Assembly: GCA_015680685.1 (NCBI GenBank)
Contig: MNCI01029478.1
Coordinates: forward strand, 8,426 to 71,328
Length of the DNA stretch: 62,903 nucleotides
Source: Gnetum montanum
Lineage: Eukaryota; Streptophyta; Gnetopsida; Gnetales; Gnetaceae
Direction: 5' to 3'
The position numbers and the translations under genes were made by a program. The first letter of the stretch is position 1. Each line of letters begins with the position of its first letter. This document shows positions 1 through 11,970 of the stretch, in pieces. The notes below the pieces were generated by a model. That model was not told the origin of the DNA. It did no database searches and was given only the letters and a program-made list of their open reading frames with translations.

Positions 1-137
1 CGTATAACGCTTCGGCGGCGCTCGGGGAAGTCCTTGTTTGATCCGCGTGCAGACCATCCAAGGCACTCTGCCTTCGCCCACTCCAGCTCGCCCTCAAGTG
101 GAGGCAGGGTCAACCGTGCTCGCCCGCATCTCTTTCG

Positions 138-2078
138 GTGTTCGTCACGTTCCAGCCTTGCACCGACGATTTCGGTCGGCACACTATCGCTGCGGAATTC
201 GATCTGCATTATATTGGCCAATCATCCATGAAGGGCCAAGCGATAGCTGACCAGTTAACAACGTCACCGATTAACAATCACGCAACCATAGAGCCAGAGT
301 TTCCTGACGAATATGTACATAGTCTAAGCCCTGTCTCGACAGGCCTCAAAGCAACGCTGTACTTCGATGGAGCTTCAACTGCCAGGGATGGCAGTGCTAC
401 CACGGTTCTTACGCTATCGCCTAAGGATGTGCGTCTACACACTTATCGCTTGACCTTCCCTTGTACGAACAATGTAGCAGAGTACGAGGGGCTCCTCAGG
501 GGGTTATTAACTGCAGGTGAACTTGATGTTCAACACCTGGCGGTTATGGGTGATTCAATGCTTGTCATAAATCAAATCACTGGAGTCTACACCTGCAAGG
601 CTATACATTTGCAGCCTTATTGTGATCAAGCTAAAGATCTTCTGAGGCGATTTACGACCTTCGACGCCCACCATGTCCCGCAGACTGACAACACGCTGGC
701 CGACGCACTGGCCACCCTGGCTTTACATGTGCCTGTACACCTGCTTAACACCTGCCCTGCATTGATTACAGACTGCGCAGAACCTATCATTCAGGCAGTG
801 CAAATCTCCTCTCTTCTCGAGGAAAGCAAGCCTGAATGGTACGATAGTATCAAAGCGTATCTTTTACAGGGTGAGCTGCCACCTACATTAACGCGCGCAC
901 AAAAAGACGCAATCCGTAAGCGGGCTAGATAATACGTCATCATCGGAGACAGCACTCTCTATAGACGCTCCTTTGATGGCGTGTTGCTTACCTGCGGTGA
1001 CAAAGACCAAGCGCAACACATAGTCGGCGAAGTTCACGAGGGACTGTGTGGCGGCCACGTAGCACCAAGAGCTATGGTCCTAAAGATCCGACGCTTAGGA
1101 TACTACTAGCCACACATGGAACGAGACTGCCTGACAAAGGTCAAAACCTGTGACACGTGTCAACGGCACGTAAACCTCATCCACGTGTCACCCAAAGAAT
1201 TGCATACGACACAGATAACGTGGCCATTTCAGCGATGGGGACTGGACATCATAGGGCCCATCACGCCAAAATCTTCTGCAGGGCATAGCTTCATTATTAC
1301 CACTACTGAGTACTTTACGAAGTGGGTAGAAGCTGTCCCCCTGCGGAAAATTACATCCCAATAGGTTTGCCATTTTATCTTGGACAACATAGTAACCCGA
1401 TTTGGTCTCCCGATGACTATTGTGACCGACAATGGGCCACAGTTTAGTAGCGTGGATACCAAATCCTTCTGTGACAACCTAGACATTAGACAGTATTTTT
1501 CCTCTCCTTATTACCCGTAGGCAAATGGTCAAGCTGAAGCCTCAAACAAAACAGTCATCAATTTGCTCAAGAAAATGCTCGATGGCAACAAAAGGCGGTG
1601 GCATGAACAGATCCTCTATGTGCTATGGGCATATCGTACTACGTGTAGGACAGCTACGAGCAGTACGCCCTATGGCCTGGTTTATGGGTCTGAAGCAGTG
1701 CTGCCTCTTGAATTGCAAATTCCTTCTCTGAGAATGGTCCTTTCCGCGGTTATAAATGAGGCTCAACACACCGAGTCTCGAATCACAGATCTGGATTCAG
1801 TAGAAGAGAAGCGGATTCAAGCTCTTGCTATGATTGAAAGATATCAGGACAAACAGTGCCAAAAACATCGCCACAATCTTCAACAGCGCCTGATCAAGAA
1901 AGGAGATCTTGTTCTCAAGGCTGTGCATGAACCAATAGGCAAGTTCGCTGCAAACTGGGAAGGCCCTTTCTTGGTGGTCGACGCATATGGCAACGGAGCG
2001 TTCAAGTTAGCAGACGTCAACGGCAACGAATTAACAAACCTTGTAAATCACGTATATCTGAAGCGGTATTTCATCTAG
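138..2078 (+). pseudogene. Ty3/gypsy Tat/Ogre-like pol, 3' part (RNase H + integrase)
   Basis: This is the downstream part of a retrotransposon polyprotein, cut by the window start. Around 190-245 lies a typical RT/RNase H connector (EFDLHYIGQ, KGQAIAD). A second, archaeal-type RNase H follows at about 354-720 (TLYFDGAS, CTNNVAEYEGLL, DALATLA), the hallmark of the Tat/Ogre lineage. Integrase has an HHCC zinc region (VHEGLCGGH, CDTCQ; 1030-1165) and all three DDE positions (GLDIIGP near 1240, TDNGPQF near 1430, NGQAEASNK near 1530). It ends with a chromatin-side tail and a stop at 2078. The whole stretch stays in one frame, interrupted only by stops at 930, 1107, 1362 and 1518. The one at 1107 replaces a conserved Trp and the one at 1518 a conserved Gln. 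It is the least decayed element in the window, but as read it cannot make a full polyprotein. Confidence 0.9.
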
Positions 2079-2097
2079 CAGCATCTACGGTGTCGAC

Positions 2098-2640
2098 AAC
2101 AGGTATGGCAGTACTCGTCCGCTACGACATAAAACTGGCACGACTCGTCCGCCACGACGTAAAACTGGCATTGATCGTCCGCTACGACGTAAAACTGGCA
2201 CCAAACGTCCACTACGACGTAAAACTGGCACTGACCATCCGCTACGACGTAAAACTGGCATGCCTTGCACGCGTCCGCCACGACGCTAAACTGGCAAGTG
2301 GTAATCGTCCACTATGACGTAAAAATGGCAATGTTGTACAGGTCTGCCAAGACGAAAAACTGGCATCTTTTGCACGCGTCCGCCACGACGCTAAACTGGC
2401 ACAGGTAAGTAACCATCTGCTGAGACGTAAAACTAGCACAGATCTGTCCCTGGGTCATGACGTGAAACTGACATCCACAGCACGGTCTACCGAGACCATA
2501 AACCGGCCTTACCACCGTCCGCTACGACGTAAAACTGGCGCCTCTCGGTCTGCCCGGACTTTAAACTGGGACCATGGTCTGCTGAGACTTAAAACCAGTA
2601 ACGGCAGTCTACCAAGACTTGAAACTGGGATGTATAGACC
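2098..2640 (+). repeat. 3' UTR tandem array, ~30-bp unit
   Basis: Starting 20 bp after the integrase stop there are about 16 copies of a motif reading roughly CGTCCGCTACGACGTAAAAC followed by TGGCA. The first five copies are spaced at exactly 30 bp (2117-2260). Later copies are more diverged and separated by longer variable inserts. The array lies between pol and the LTR. Tandem arrays in the 3' UTR of Tat/Ogre-type elements are a known source of plant satellites; the unit sequence here is not one I recognise. Confidence 0.9.
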
Positions 2641-3941
2641 GCTATCATGTTCAAGCGAGTGAGATCATTCTTGTACAGCTGCACAGCAGACGGGGTGGGA
2701 TACTGAAACAGTCCCAGTGTCGCCACCCCACCGGCATCCTACTGATTTCTCGGATACGCTAAGAGGCATCATACTGATCCCTCGGAGATGCTGCCACCGC
2801 ACCCATGGCAGTGGTGGTACTTCTGAGAGTTTAGCCTCGACAGTCGGAGCTCCGACGAAATCCTCGTCGGCAACGACCTCGGGAATCCTCGCCAATCATC
2901 GCTATCGAAGGCCAGCCTCGCAGATTCATCTGGCTGGTTCCTCATGCAGCCAGTTAGCTGCACTGTGTCTGATGCCATTTGGCGAAGGTATGCAGCGCCG
3001 ATCGTCAGGATTGGTGGCTCCGCCCGAGTGCTCTGACCCCTTCTTTACAGCTCATGCGCTCTACCCCACATCAAACGGCGTTTGTTTCAAGCACCTCGCC
3101 TCTTGTTCAGGAGCAATGGTGTCCTCTGCTTTCTTTTGTGGTTGCAGGTTACCTGCCTCGAAGGATGTCGTCCAAAGGTGCGTCTACCTGAGCGGTGAAG
3201 TACAACAGCGTGTTGAAATGGCTGCTCAGGTTTGCCCGACCACTCGGCTTGACACATCTATACCTCGCACAATTCTATCCTTAACTCTTATTTCCTTTCA
3301 CCCCACCACCCAATTCCCATACGCAACGTCTACAAATATTCATTTTCCGCACTCACGCTAGCAGAGATATCGCAAAAAGTGATGCGCAACACTCCTTTTG
3401 CACGCATTCCTGCTACAATTTGTAACAGAGACATCTCAGATTAACGCGCTACGCTCGTCTGAAAGCATTCCTGTTGACATGAATAAACGTACATTTCGCA
3501 TCTTCCCCGAACCTGTTTCCAGTTACATCCCTTTATCTCCTGTACCCGTCAGTCTTCCTCTTTCACATGGACAGAGCAATGCTTGAGTAGCCATGGATAA
3601 ACGCTGTTCTTGCTTCTACCAATCTGGTGTTTCGCATTCTTTGTCGATGTCCTTCGGGCACGCCCTCTAACCGTCAACAAAGAGGGGCCATTGAAACACC
3701 GTGAAAATTGTGAGTCGGCCTCAGGCAAAGATTCGCAATTCCAGCAAGAACGCGCATCAGATTGGTTCAAGGACAGGTTTACGCTCCATTACGCACGGCA
3801 GCGTAATGAGCATGATAAGCTCCAAAATAGTCAAAGGCCAGCGAAGCACAACAGTTCAATACTTTTTCTTGCAACGCATGAGTAACTTGCCTTTACGCTT
3901 GTTACGCGGCGGTGCGTGCCATTGTGTACGTCATCATTAAA

Positions 3942-4088
3942 GCTGCACATTGTTTACGCTTCGCCACGCGCAGCTGCGTAGTGAGCGTAAGCTGCACATT
4001 GTTTACGCTTCATCACGCGCGGCTGCGTAGTGAGCGTAAGTGGCACATTATTTACGCGCGGTTACGCGCAGCTGCGTAGTGAGCGTAA
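3942..4088 (+). repeat. Three tandem 49-bp repeats in LTR U3
   Basis: Three head-to-tail 49-bp units start at 3942, 3991 and 4040. Each opens with a GCACATTGTTTACGC-like segment and closes with GCGTAGTGAGCGTAA, so TTTACGCT and AGCGTAA form an inverted pair within each unit, around a central CACGCGCAGCTGCG core. Units 1 and 2 differ at only three positions; unit 3 is more diverged. The array ends about 250 bp upstream of the LTR TATA box, a place typical of LTR enhancer repeats. Confidence 0.9.
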
Positions 4089-4340
4089 AAACAATTTTAA
4101 GCCTGTTGTTGTCTACACCAGATTACACTCATACACGTGACACAACGCGAATGAGTGTAATGCAGCCTGAAGATAGTTGAAGCATGCTCAGCCTGTACCT
4201 ACTCTTTACACGCACAACACGCAAACGAGCGTGTTGTGCGTAGTCACAGTTTGACTTAAAATGACCAAGCCAAAAGGAACCGAAGTATCCAGGACCCACA
4301 TCAGCAGGGTTGCACCCTTTTTCATGGAGGCGTCGCAGCC

Positions 4341-4348
4341 TATAAATA
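4341..4348 (+). promoter_or_regulatory. LTR TATA box (TATAAATA)
   Basis: CCTATAAATACCCC is a good plant TATA context. It lies inside the LTR downstream of the 49-bp repeats, which suggests that the U3/R boundary is about 30 bp further on. Confidence 0.6.
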
Positions 4349-5051
4349 CCCCAGTTGACAAAGATACAGAGGTTGGCAAATCAGAGAAGCAAAAAGCATA
4401 TTTCTGAGCACCAGAGCACTTAGCACTTTGGAGCAGAGATACAGAGAGCAGCGCTTTGGCAATTGTTGACATCACCATCTTGCAGCCGAAGCGGAGTACA
4501 GTTTTTCTCGAGCACCGGTGAAAGGAGTAATTGTTCTGCTGAAAAGACTCTATCAATCAGAAGTAATTAGTTGATAGGCATCAAAGCTTGGTCCGCCTTG
4601 CATCTCAGCTTTAGCCCACGAGGTAGATCGGACTTCTGTTTAGACCGTTTGCTTGTTCTTTTGTGCTTGTTTCACATCTTGTAATCGGGGATTCCCCAGT
4701 GCAATTTTTCATACGAAATATACACTTTTAAGTCAAAGCACAGATCTTGAAGCTACGTGCTTTTCTTATGCTAGCCTCCGTTTATCGCGTTTAGCATTGT
4801 CTCCGTTGCAAAAATCCGTCAACGACGTTTTCTCCTCATTTTACGACTCCTCGAACCAGATCGCTTTCTTTTCACGTAATTTCCATTGCTTTACTAACCC
4901 GTAAGTCCCTATCTGATCGACAAGACCATTCAGGGCACCGCGGATTCGTTTCTCCAGCATAGCCCTCGCGCGGATCCGTGGCTAAAACTGTGTACGCCGG
5001 AACTTCGATCGGTATTTCCAGCTGCCAACGTTTTCCATTGTTACAATAGTC

Positions 5052-5760
5052 ATGGAGGAGGCCACCACCAAACCAACCCTACCCTTACTGCCAACTGAAC
5101 CCATATGGATATTATGTTTAACAATCCATTTCTTGATTGGTTCTACTCCCTCTACCTCAAATCACTATTTCCACTCTTCCAAATATCAACATCTTGCAAC
5201 ATCTTATATGAGGTCACCACCTCACACCTCTCTCCCTACCTCATATCCTCAATATTCTCATACTCACCTCCACCATATGTCACCTCCAACAACACAGGAA
5301 GATTCAGCATCATAACATCAATGAGAGAATGCCACTTGAGCTATGAACATACACGTAAATGATAATTCTAATAGATCTCAACCAAAGTTTTGTAAACGTT
5401 CCTTCTAAAGGAAAGGTTATAAGCCAAAGCAAAACATGCATACACCTACTAACTGATCAAAACTAGCACAAGGGCAATCTCATGCAACAACCTTCCTTAT
5501 AAAAATGATGTCTCCTAATCATACACAAATGCCAACATCCATTACCACTCCAACACAAGACATAAATGATAAACCTATCATTGTGGGGAGATAGAAGAAT
5601 CCACCCATCGCCAATAATGATAAAATATGTAGTTATGGGCTGAAAGTTCAAAATATTAACACAACCCGTATACTGGCCCACCATAAAGTTCAAGAGCAAG
5701 TGTGTGAGCAAAAGCCAATCTATGCAATAGTCACTAAACCTGAAGATACCCAATGGCTTG
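5052..5760 (+). pseudogene. Decayed gag C-terminal segment, Athila-like Ty3
   Basis: This is a proline-, histidine- and tyrosine-rich broken reading frame with no intact domain. It is assigned by internal comparison: around 5075-5145 it matches the reverse complement of about 59810-59880 (shared CCTTACTG, CAACTTGACCCAT-like and TGATTTTTCC-like blocks; peptide PYCQLNP versus PYCQLDP). That segment belongs to the gag C-terminal region of the large minus-strand element on the right. It begins right where the Tat LTR ends, so the Tat element probably inserted here or a junction formed here. Confidence 0.5.
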
Positions 5761-7868
5761 AAAATAAGAATACAAAACTATCTCAAAGATGTGTGGAAGT
5801 AGCTAATTTGCTTATCAGTTCTAGAATTTTCTAATTCTTCATATGTTTTCCATTTCTTAATATTTTTCTTTTATTTATAATTTTTCTCTTTTCTTGAGTC
5901 ATTCTCTTTATGATTTATGAATGTATTTTATGTTTTTCTTAATAAAATTGCCAAGTCATGATGCAAAAGTCAATGCTATGTGTTGGGTTTTTTGTGTTAT
6001 GCTATCAAGATAAGTAATTATGTAAAGAAATGATATCATCTCATTCATCCCTACAGTATTCTAAATAAAAGGTTTTTTTCATAGAAACAATTTGGTTCTT
6101 CTTTCATGTAACTAAAATTAATCAATGATCATTGTACCTTGAAGAAAGAGGGAATGACCAAGTGGGAATGGAAAAGGGTGTGACCTCAAGGGGACTTGTT
6201 GGATTCTCTTCTTGACTTCCTTCGTGTGGTTTATGACTTCTCTTAGAATGTATCATCACCTCTCCATCAACCACTAAAAAGGAAGCTCTATCTTTGAATG
6301 GTGTAGTTTCCATAAAAAAAGAACAAAAAAAATTTTAAAAAAAAGAAAAACATAAAAAAATAATAAACAATAATGGGAATTCAAAGCACACCCCTTAGAC
6401 ACAATAATGGGCTATAAGCACTGGTTATGGGGCTGGAAAGACATGTTACCCATGCCTGAAGGCACCCCCTCTAACTATGGCCCTTCCTTCCTTCTTTTCT
6501 TTTCTTCTCTTTTTGAAGTAATGATTGTTCTTTGAGGTGGTTGTGGATCATGATGGTTGGCAAAATGAAAAAAATCAATGCAAGGTCATTGTTCATGATA
6601 TAGACTTAGTCTGATCTTGGACGAATAGGCATGTTGATCATTTTAATCACACTTGTCACAGGAACCTATTGTGTATATGGTCGAGTACCTTACATCTTGA
6701 TCTCTAAAATCCCTTCTCATTCCATTATTCACCTCAGTACTACATGCAATTATGAGCCTTTTGGTTTTGTGTAGTATAGTGAAACATCCTAACAATGGCA
6801 ATTGTGTTTTTTTTGGAACAAAAACATGGTCTACATTTAACCTCTCGAGTGTCCACAAACATCTCCAAAAGTGGTTAGGCAAGGGCATTATGGAAAGAGC
6901 CTACTTTGGGGAGGACCCAACTGCATAATTTTTGTTAATCATGGCTTTGAACTAACCTTCAAATCTTCTAGAACATCAATGACAGTTTCTCTAAATTTAT
7001 GCATGATTTTGGGATTACTTCTCATCTATTTTTTCTATTTCTATATCCATTAATATTTCTTGGCCATCTTCTAACTTATACATTTGGTTTCAATTATTCA
7101 AAAACCTATGTGCTTCCGAAGTTATGCTTATTAGTCATGGGGGCTAGGGATGCCTACTTTAAAATTTTCCTGTATCCTATTTTTGAACATCATGGTAACT
7201 AATAGTAATTGATCAAAATAATGTGAATAGCTTGATGATTTTAGTTACCTCATAGCCTTGGGCATAGTATGTTGTAATCACCTTGTGCTCAAAAGAAAAC
7301 TAAGGGCTCTGAAAAGGGCTAATTATTACGGAAAATTTACCAAAACTAATGTTGATCCTTTGGTGACTGCAAGTGATGCTAAAAGAAACATCTAAGGAAG
7401 AAGGTCTTTTGCCAGGCACAAAAACAAAGCCAAGAGAGGGACAACGAAGGATATGACCATGACACATCATAACGTATAAAAGAGAGAAACTCAAGCTTCA
7501 CATGTTTGCTAGATCCATGGAGCGATGAGAAGAAATTTTAGTCCACCCTTCAAGAATGTTCTACATAACTAGAGAAACATCGACATAACAATCAAGGTTA
7601 AAATTCTACCATTACTGGCAAGAACAAAAGAATCATCTTTAGCAAATCTTGAAGACCTCTATCAATTTTGTAATCTTCAATTTCTATCTAGTCTTTTCAT
7701 CACTCTATCATTTTGTATATATCCACTTGAATAAAATTTTGTAATGCAACACTCAAAGTCAATAGTTTTCATATCAATCAATAATCCCATACATTCCCAA
7801 TATTTCATAAGGAACTTGTTCCTTCTCTTCCACACTTGAGGACAAGTTTTCATTTAGTCATGGAGGTA
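5761..7868 (+). mobile_element. 3' UTR of the Athila-like element (pol deleted)
   Basis: Several blocks match the reverse complement of 53807-55400: 6168 with 55310 (AAAGGGTGTGACCTCAAGGG), 6374-6470 with 55040-55150 (ACACCCCTTAGACACAATAA, AAAGACATGTTACCCATGCC), and 6865-6910 with 54600 (CTTTGGGGAGGACCCAA). At 7820-7868 it ends with ACTTGAGGACAAGTTTTC and a purine-rich CATGGAGGTA tract, the usual 3' end of the internal region in plant Ty3 elements. No pol sequence lies between the gag piece and this region, so the element is internally deleted. 5761-6120 is AT-rich with nothing recognised. Confidence 0.6.
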
Positions 7869-8731
7869 TGATGAAACACATTATTTTTGTCTACTCCAAT
7901 GTCAAGTATTCGTTGTTCGAGCAAACCATGATTTGATGTTAGGTATCTGACGTTAGGGGGCATACGTTGGCATATAAATATAGCGCTTGGGCTCTTGATT
8001 TGAAATTATTTTCAATAGTTTTTACATATTTTTTCATAGTTTTGTCAATAGAGTAGCTGAATTCTTACAGTTTTATTCTGTAATCTTAAAAAATAGTTAG
8101 TGAGTGCCCACAAAGTGGATTTGAGTCAGTTGTACGAAGCCTTATTCAACTAGCAATGTACCTAGACATATTCCATGAGCAGTAACAAGATTGAGATTGA
8201 TTCCTATTCATTGTAGCACTTTGACTTAGATTAGATTTACTTTCCATGCAATTTACTTTTCATGTACTTAGTTAATATTTACATTTTCATGCATGTTAAT
8301 TAATTAAGAACATAAGTACAATCACTTCAAGCATGCGTATGACTCTTGGTAATCCTAGCAACCCTTAACATTTGGTAACCTAGTAGCATTATATGTGTTC
8401 AAGATGTGCACGAGAAGTGGGATTGGATACTTATCTTAGGGTAGTTTATTATTAATTAGCAATTAGATCAGTTGAATTAATTATAAATTGAGTTTCAACC
8501 TATTATTAATCATAGAACAATAAATATAAAATAATAAAAATCATATGCCTCACTCTGGACTAAACCATAAGTGACAAAGCTACCATTAGTCCAAGTGGGA
8601 AGATAGCAAACTGCGACTAGGCAATAGCGATCTTGATGCCACAACTAGTCCCATCTATGTAATTCAACTAGATCATGCATGAATGCTTGTGATTTGTATG
8701 GTTGGACGTAGGGGTACCTCACCACTCATCA
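7869..8731 (+). mobile_element. LTR, Athila-like family (863 bp)
   Basis: Runs from TGATGAAAC after the polypurine-like tract to CACTCATCA. It has a TATA box (CATATAAATATAG, TATAAATA at 7973-7980). The R/U5 part starting near 8101 (TGAGTGCCCACAAAG) aligns with LTR copies at 25006-25961, 31513-32340 (reverse) and 52978-53806 (reverse). It is the + strand 3' LTR of the internally deleted element to its left. Confidence 0.7.
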
Positions 8732-9185
8732 CTATCCAATAGATCCTATGGGTCTCTGGATGTAATAAGGCTTTAATTTCAATTTCACATCAAAGGCAAA
8801 TTGTTTATCTATTGAGATTTTCATTAGTTATGATGTACAATTAGTAGAGTGTGAATGGGATCTCATCATATGAGACTCAAAACATGTAGATAGTACAAAA
8901 TTCATCATAAAGAATTAATATGTTGACTATGCAAATACAAATAACATTGAAGATGAATAACAATTTTTCTTCCAATGTCCTACATTGGAGCACATTAGAT
9001 ATACATGGAATATTACAATTGCAAATTTGGTTGATGTGTTCCAAATGTTACCAAGAATACTTAGTAATTTTCTTAATATTTTATTCAAAACTCATAGCAT
9101 GTATATTTCTACTATCGAATAGGTCTAGAAGGTCTATAGATATAATAAACTTTTAGTTTCAGTTTCATGTTCATAACAAATAATT
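8731..9185. repeat. Diverged direct repeat pair (~75 bp, 380 bp apart)
   Basis: 8731-8805 (CTATCCAATAGATC and following) resembles 9111-9185 (CTATCGAATAGGTC and following), including TTTCAATTTCA versus TTTCAGTTTCA. Purpose unknown. The surrounding 8732-9905 is AT-rich without recognisable coding sequence. A single N at 9671 marks a gap; unlike the other two Ns it has no duplicated flanks. Confidence 0.5.
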
Positions 9186-9342
9186 GCAATCTAAGCAAAG
9201 GAAGGTACAATAGTGGTATCCACCTAAAATAATAAAAAAGAGGATGTAGGTTTAAGTTTGTTCCTTTTTGAATTTTCACTATTGTTATGGAAAACATTTA
9301 AAATTTTTCACAAATGCTACACCATGCTCATATCACATCCTT

Positions 9343-9455
9343 GTTGGTACTGTAGTATTAATGAGCTCTTAAGGAAGTTTGTTTACTCTTACATCATATA
9401 TACATGAGTTGGCATTGTAATATTAATGAGCTCCAAAGAAGTTTGTATGCTCTTC
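9343..9455. repeat. Two tandem ~65-bp copies
   Basis: GTTGGTACTGTAGTATTAAT at 9343 recurs as GTTGGCATTGTAATATTAAT at 9408. Both are followed by GAGCTC...AAGTTTGT and an ACTCTT/GCTCTT block. The copies are about 15% diverged. Confidence 0.65.
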
Positions 9456-9905
9456 TAGCAAAATTACATATATTCAAAACTCAAAACTCTCCAATCAAAT
9501 TGGTTCAATGTATTTCTTAATGGTATCCATTTTTGATTTTAATGCTTAATTATTTTGATGGTTAAGTATTTTATTAAGAAAAGGATGGTAGTTTAAATTA
9601 AACTTAAAGAATTACTACATTCCTTTATACATTTTCTCCTATATCCTGTTGGTTGTCCTAGGACATCCTTNACGCCTTATAAATAAATGAGTATTAAAGG
9701 AGGAAACCCAAGTTGGAGCACAACCAAATGTCCACACATACTAGCTTGTTACAAAATAGAATGACATAGAATTAGATGGGGCAAAGAGCTCTCAATTAAG
9801 GATAGAGAGAGTTCCAATAGTGACTCCACATAATGAAAAGGGAAAGCTATCTTGCAGAGATTACTGATGCTAAGTGTAACTAGAACACACAGGCCTTTCC
9901 CATAA

Positions 9906-10349
9906 CTACAAGAGATGAACTAATTGATAATTGTCTAGATTGAACTTGGATGCTTGAGATGTGAGTTGAAAATGGGTGAGGCGAAAGATCTGCAACTTCT
10001 CCAACCTAGTGAGCAAACATTTATTAGAATAATCTATCTTTTGAAATAGAACATTGCATCTTCGCTTCCAAATATAATATAAAATAGTAAGCCTAATAAC
10101 TTTCCACAAAAAATTAAGATTAGCAAAAGTAATGTTCAAGAATTCAAATATGGCATCCTCTTGAGGTAGCTTGTATGATGGAAAAGCTTTGGAAGCCCAC
10201 TGTCACACATGTTGAGCAAAGGAACAATGCCAAAATACATTGACAAAGTCATCTTGTCCACCACATAGAGGGCAATTGGGATTGGGAATCCCTAGATATT
10301 CTAAATGTTTTCCAATAGGTAGACCATGGTGGAGGAGACACCAGAGGAA
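9906..10349 (-). pseudogene. LINE zf-RVT zinc-binding tail
   Basis: Continues in frame from the preceding segment. FLWCLLHHGLPIGKHL, then CPLCGGQDDFVNVFWHC, match the zf-RVT domain (Cys-X2-Cys ... His-Cys). A TGA replaces the Trp after QHV. The final segment (9906-10139) contains YYIWKRRCNVLFQ, a usual C-terminal block. Confidence 0.8.
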
Positions 10350-11258
10350 CTACTTAATTTTGGGCAGGGTCAGAAGTTTCCAAATATGTTGGAAGAGAGG
10401 GATCCAAAATGTTTCTGACTCTTGTTTGTGCCAATACTTATTGCAATGTTTAATGACTTCAGATGGGTCATGCATGAGATGAAAGGGGACAGATGGCTGA
10501 TACGGCAAGAGTTTAACCCCATTAATCCATTGAAGACCATGAAAAAGGCTTTGCAGTATAACATCAAGTTGCCAGTGACCGTGGAGAAAAGAGTAAATTT
10601 GAACTAGGCAATGGTTCATTGCAGTCGACTCCCCATACAAAGTGTTAAACTCGACCCCTAAAATCCAACAACTAGCTAGCCTAGGACAATTCAAGGAAAT
10701 GACATCCTTTTGATACCACGAGGTAGCCACCTTGGCATTTGTGATAGCAAGGGGAGCAGGCGACAGAGGTAACCAACACAGACACACTCTAGAGAGGATA
10801 GTAGGGTTGATCTTAACGTTAGTCCATTCAATGTGAGTGTGTAGAATTTGCCAAGCCCTCCAAATGCTTTTGAAAACATGAGATCTAGGAAGAATGATAG
10901 TGAGGGGGGAAAGGATCCAATTGACGAAATGGATGCCTTTCCAAAAGGGCTTATTTTTAGGAAATGCTTGATGAAGCCTTAATTGGAGGAGGGTCCCTAT
11001 AATATCTGAGGCATCTAAATGTTGTACCAACCACTTAGCAACCAGGGTAATTCCTTGCTTATAGGAGTTCAAAAGACCTAAGCCACCCTTATTCTTGGGG
11101 AAAGTAACAATATTCCAAGCAACATGATGAAATCCTTTTTGAGAATCCTTGGAGGACCACATAAAGTCACGGAATAACTGTTCTAGCTTCTGGTAGGTAG
11201 CTTGAGAGGGGGCCCAACATGAAGAGTAATACACATGGGTGGACGTGCATATGGACAT
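10350..11258 (-). pseudogene. LINE ORF2 C-terminal (thumb/connection) region
   Basis: A 302-codon open segment, the longest in this element. It includes SSCWAPSQATYQKLEQLFRD, FMWSSKDSQKGFHHVAW and KGGLGLLNSYKQGI, all typical of the region after the RT in plant L1 elements. It ends at a TAG replacing the Gln of a KQFLW-type motif; the reading continues in frame into the zinc-knuckle region. Confidence 0.85.
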
Positions 11259-11558
11259 ACATACAAGGTATTTACCCGCAAGTATGAGGGGTTTAGTTTT
11301 CCATTTGTCGAGTTTCTTTTAAATTCAATAAATAACTTGCTCTCAGAGAATAGATGTTGAACCTCTAAAATAGAAAGGGATTCCTAGAATCTTAACGTTG
11401 TCTTGATCCTAAAGCTGCTTCCATATATAGTTGGTCACATGTTTGTAATTTCCCTTAAAGCTATAAACAGAGGATTTATTCCAATTAATTATGGAACCTG
11501 AGAGTGTGCAATATTGCTCCACCCTTGATAAGAGGCGGTGCAAATTGGCGACTGTGTT

Positions 11559-11970
11559 TTAAACTAGAAAAAAGGAGTCATCAGCAAAGTGCATATTGAG
11601 ACTATTGTTAAGAGGAAGAAAGGAAGAGCCCAGTGAGAACTTTAGTTTGAATGTCCAGGTTAATTTGATGACAAAGAAAGTTTGATGCGATGATAAAGAG
11701 ATAGGGGGCGAGAGGATAACCTTGCCGCGTAAACCTATGTATTGGAAAGGGAGAGATAATGCCGAAGGTAGTGGCAATTCTTGTAGTAGCATCTGAGAAT
11801 AAGCATTTCACCATATGCAAGAACTTAGGTCCAAAACCAAGTTTGGTCATAGTCTGCAAGATAAAATCCCACTTAATGTTTTCATAAGCCTTGCTGTAAT
11901 CAAGTTTCACGAGGAGAATATCTTGTCCATCATCCTCAGCCCACTTGAGACCTTCCCACGCTGCGACCAC
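11559..11970 (-). pseudogene. LINE reverse transcriptase palm
   Basis: Contains LVKLDYSKAYENIKWDFI (motif A, catalytic Asp), RQGYPLAPYLFII (motif B) and, after a one-frame change, NMHFADDSFFLV (motif C, the FADD box, at about 11565-11605). All three catalytic aspartates are still present, although the frame is broken. Confidence 0.9.

Larger units (their letters stand above)
2696..5045 (+). mobile_element. 3' LTR of the Tat/Ogre-like element (~2.35 kb)
   Basis: A G-rich polypurine-like tract (2691-2700) directly precedes TGGGATACTG, the proposed LTR start. The right end is placed at ACA, 5045. The last ~110 bp (4900-5045) align to a second relict copy that ends at 32794, and similarity stops there in both. 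Inside are a triplicated 49-bp repeat (3942-4088) and a TATA box (4341). A 214-codon open frame (2717-3361, +) and a 116-codon one (4206-4556, minus) also lie inside; neither resembles a known protein and both are probably chance. The end coordinates are estimates because the matching 5' LTR is outside the window. Confidence 0.65.

Noticed and set aside
2098-2640. Regularly spaced ~25-bp repeats resembling a CRISPR array
   Set aside because: The spacers are only a few bases long, the repeat drifts, and the array sits in the 3' UTR of a plant retrotransposon; the setting is eukaryotic.
4206-4556. 116-codon minus-strand frame inside the Tat LTR
   Set aside because: It overlaps the TATA box and has no recognisable domain; it is likely chance.
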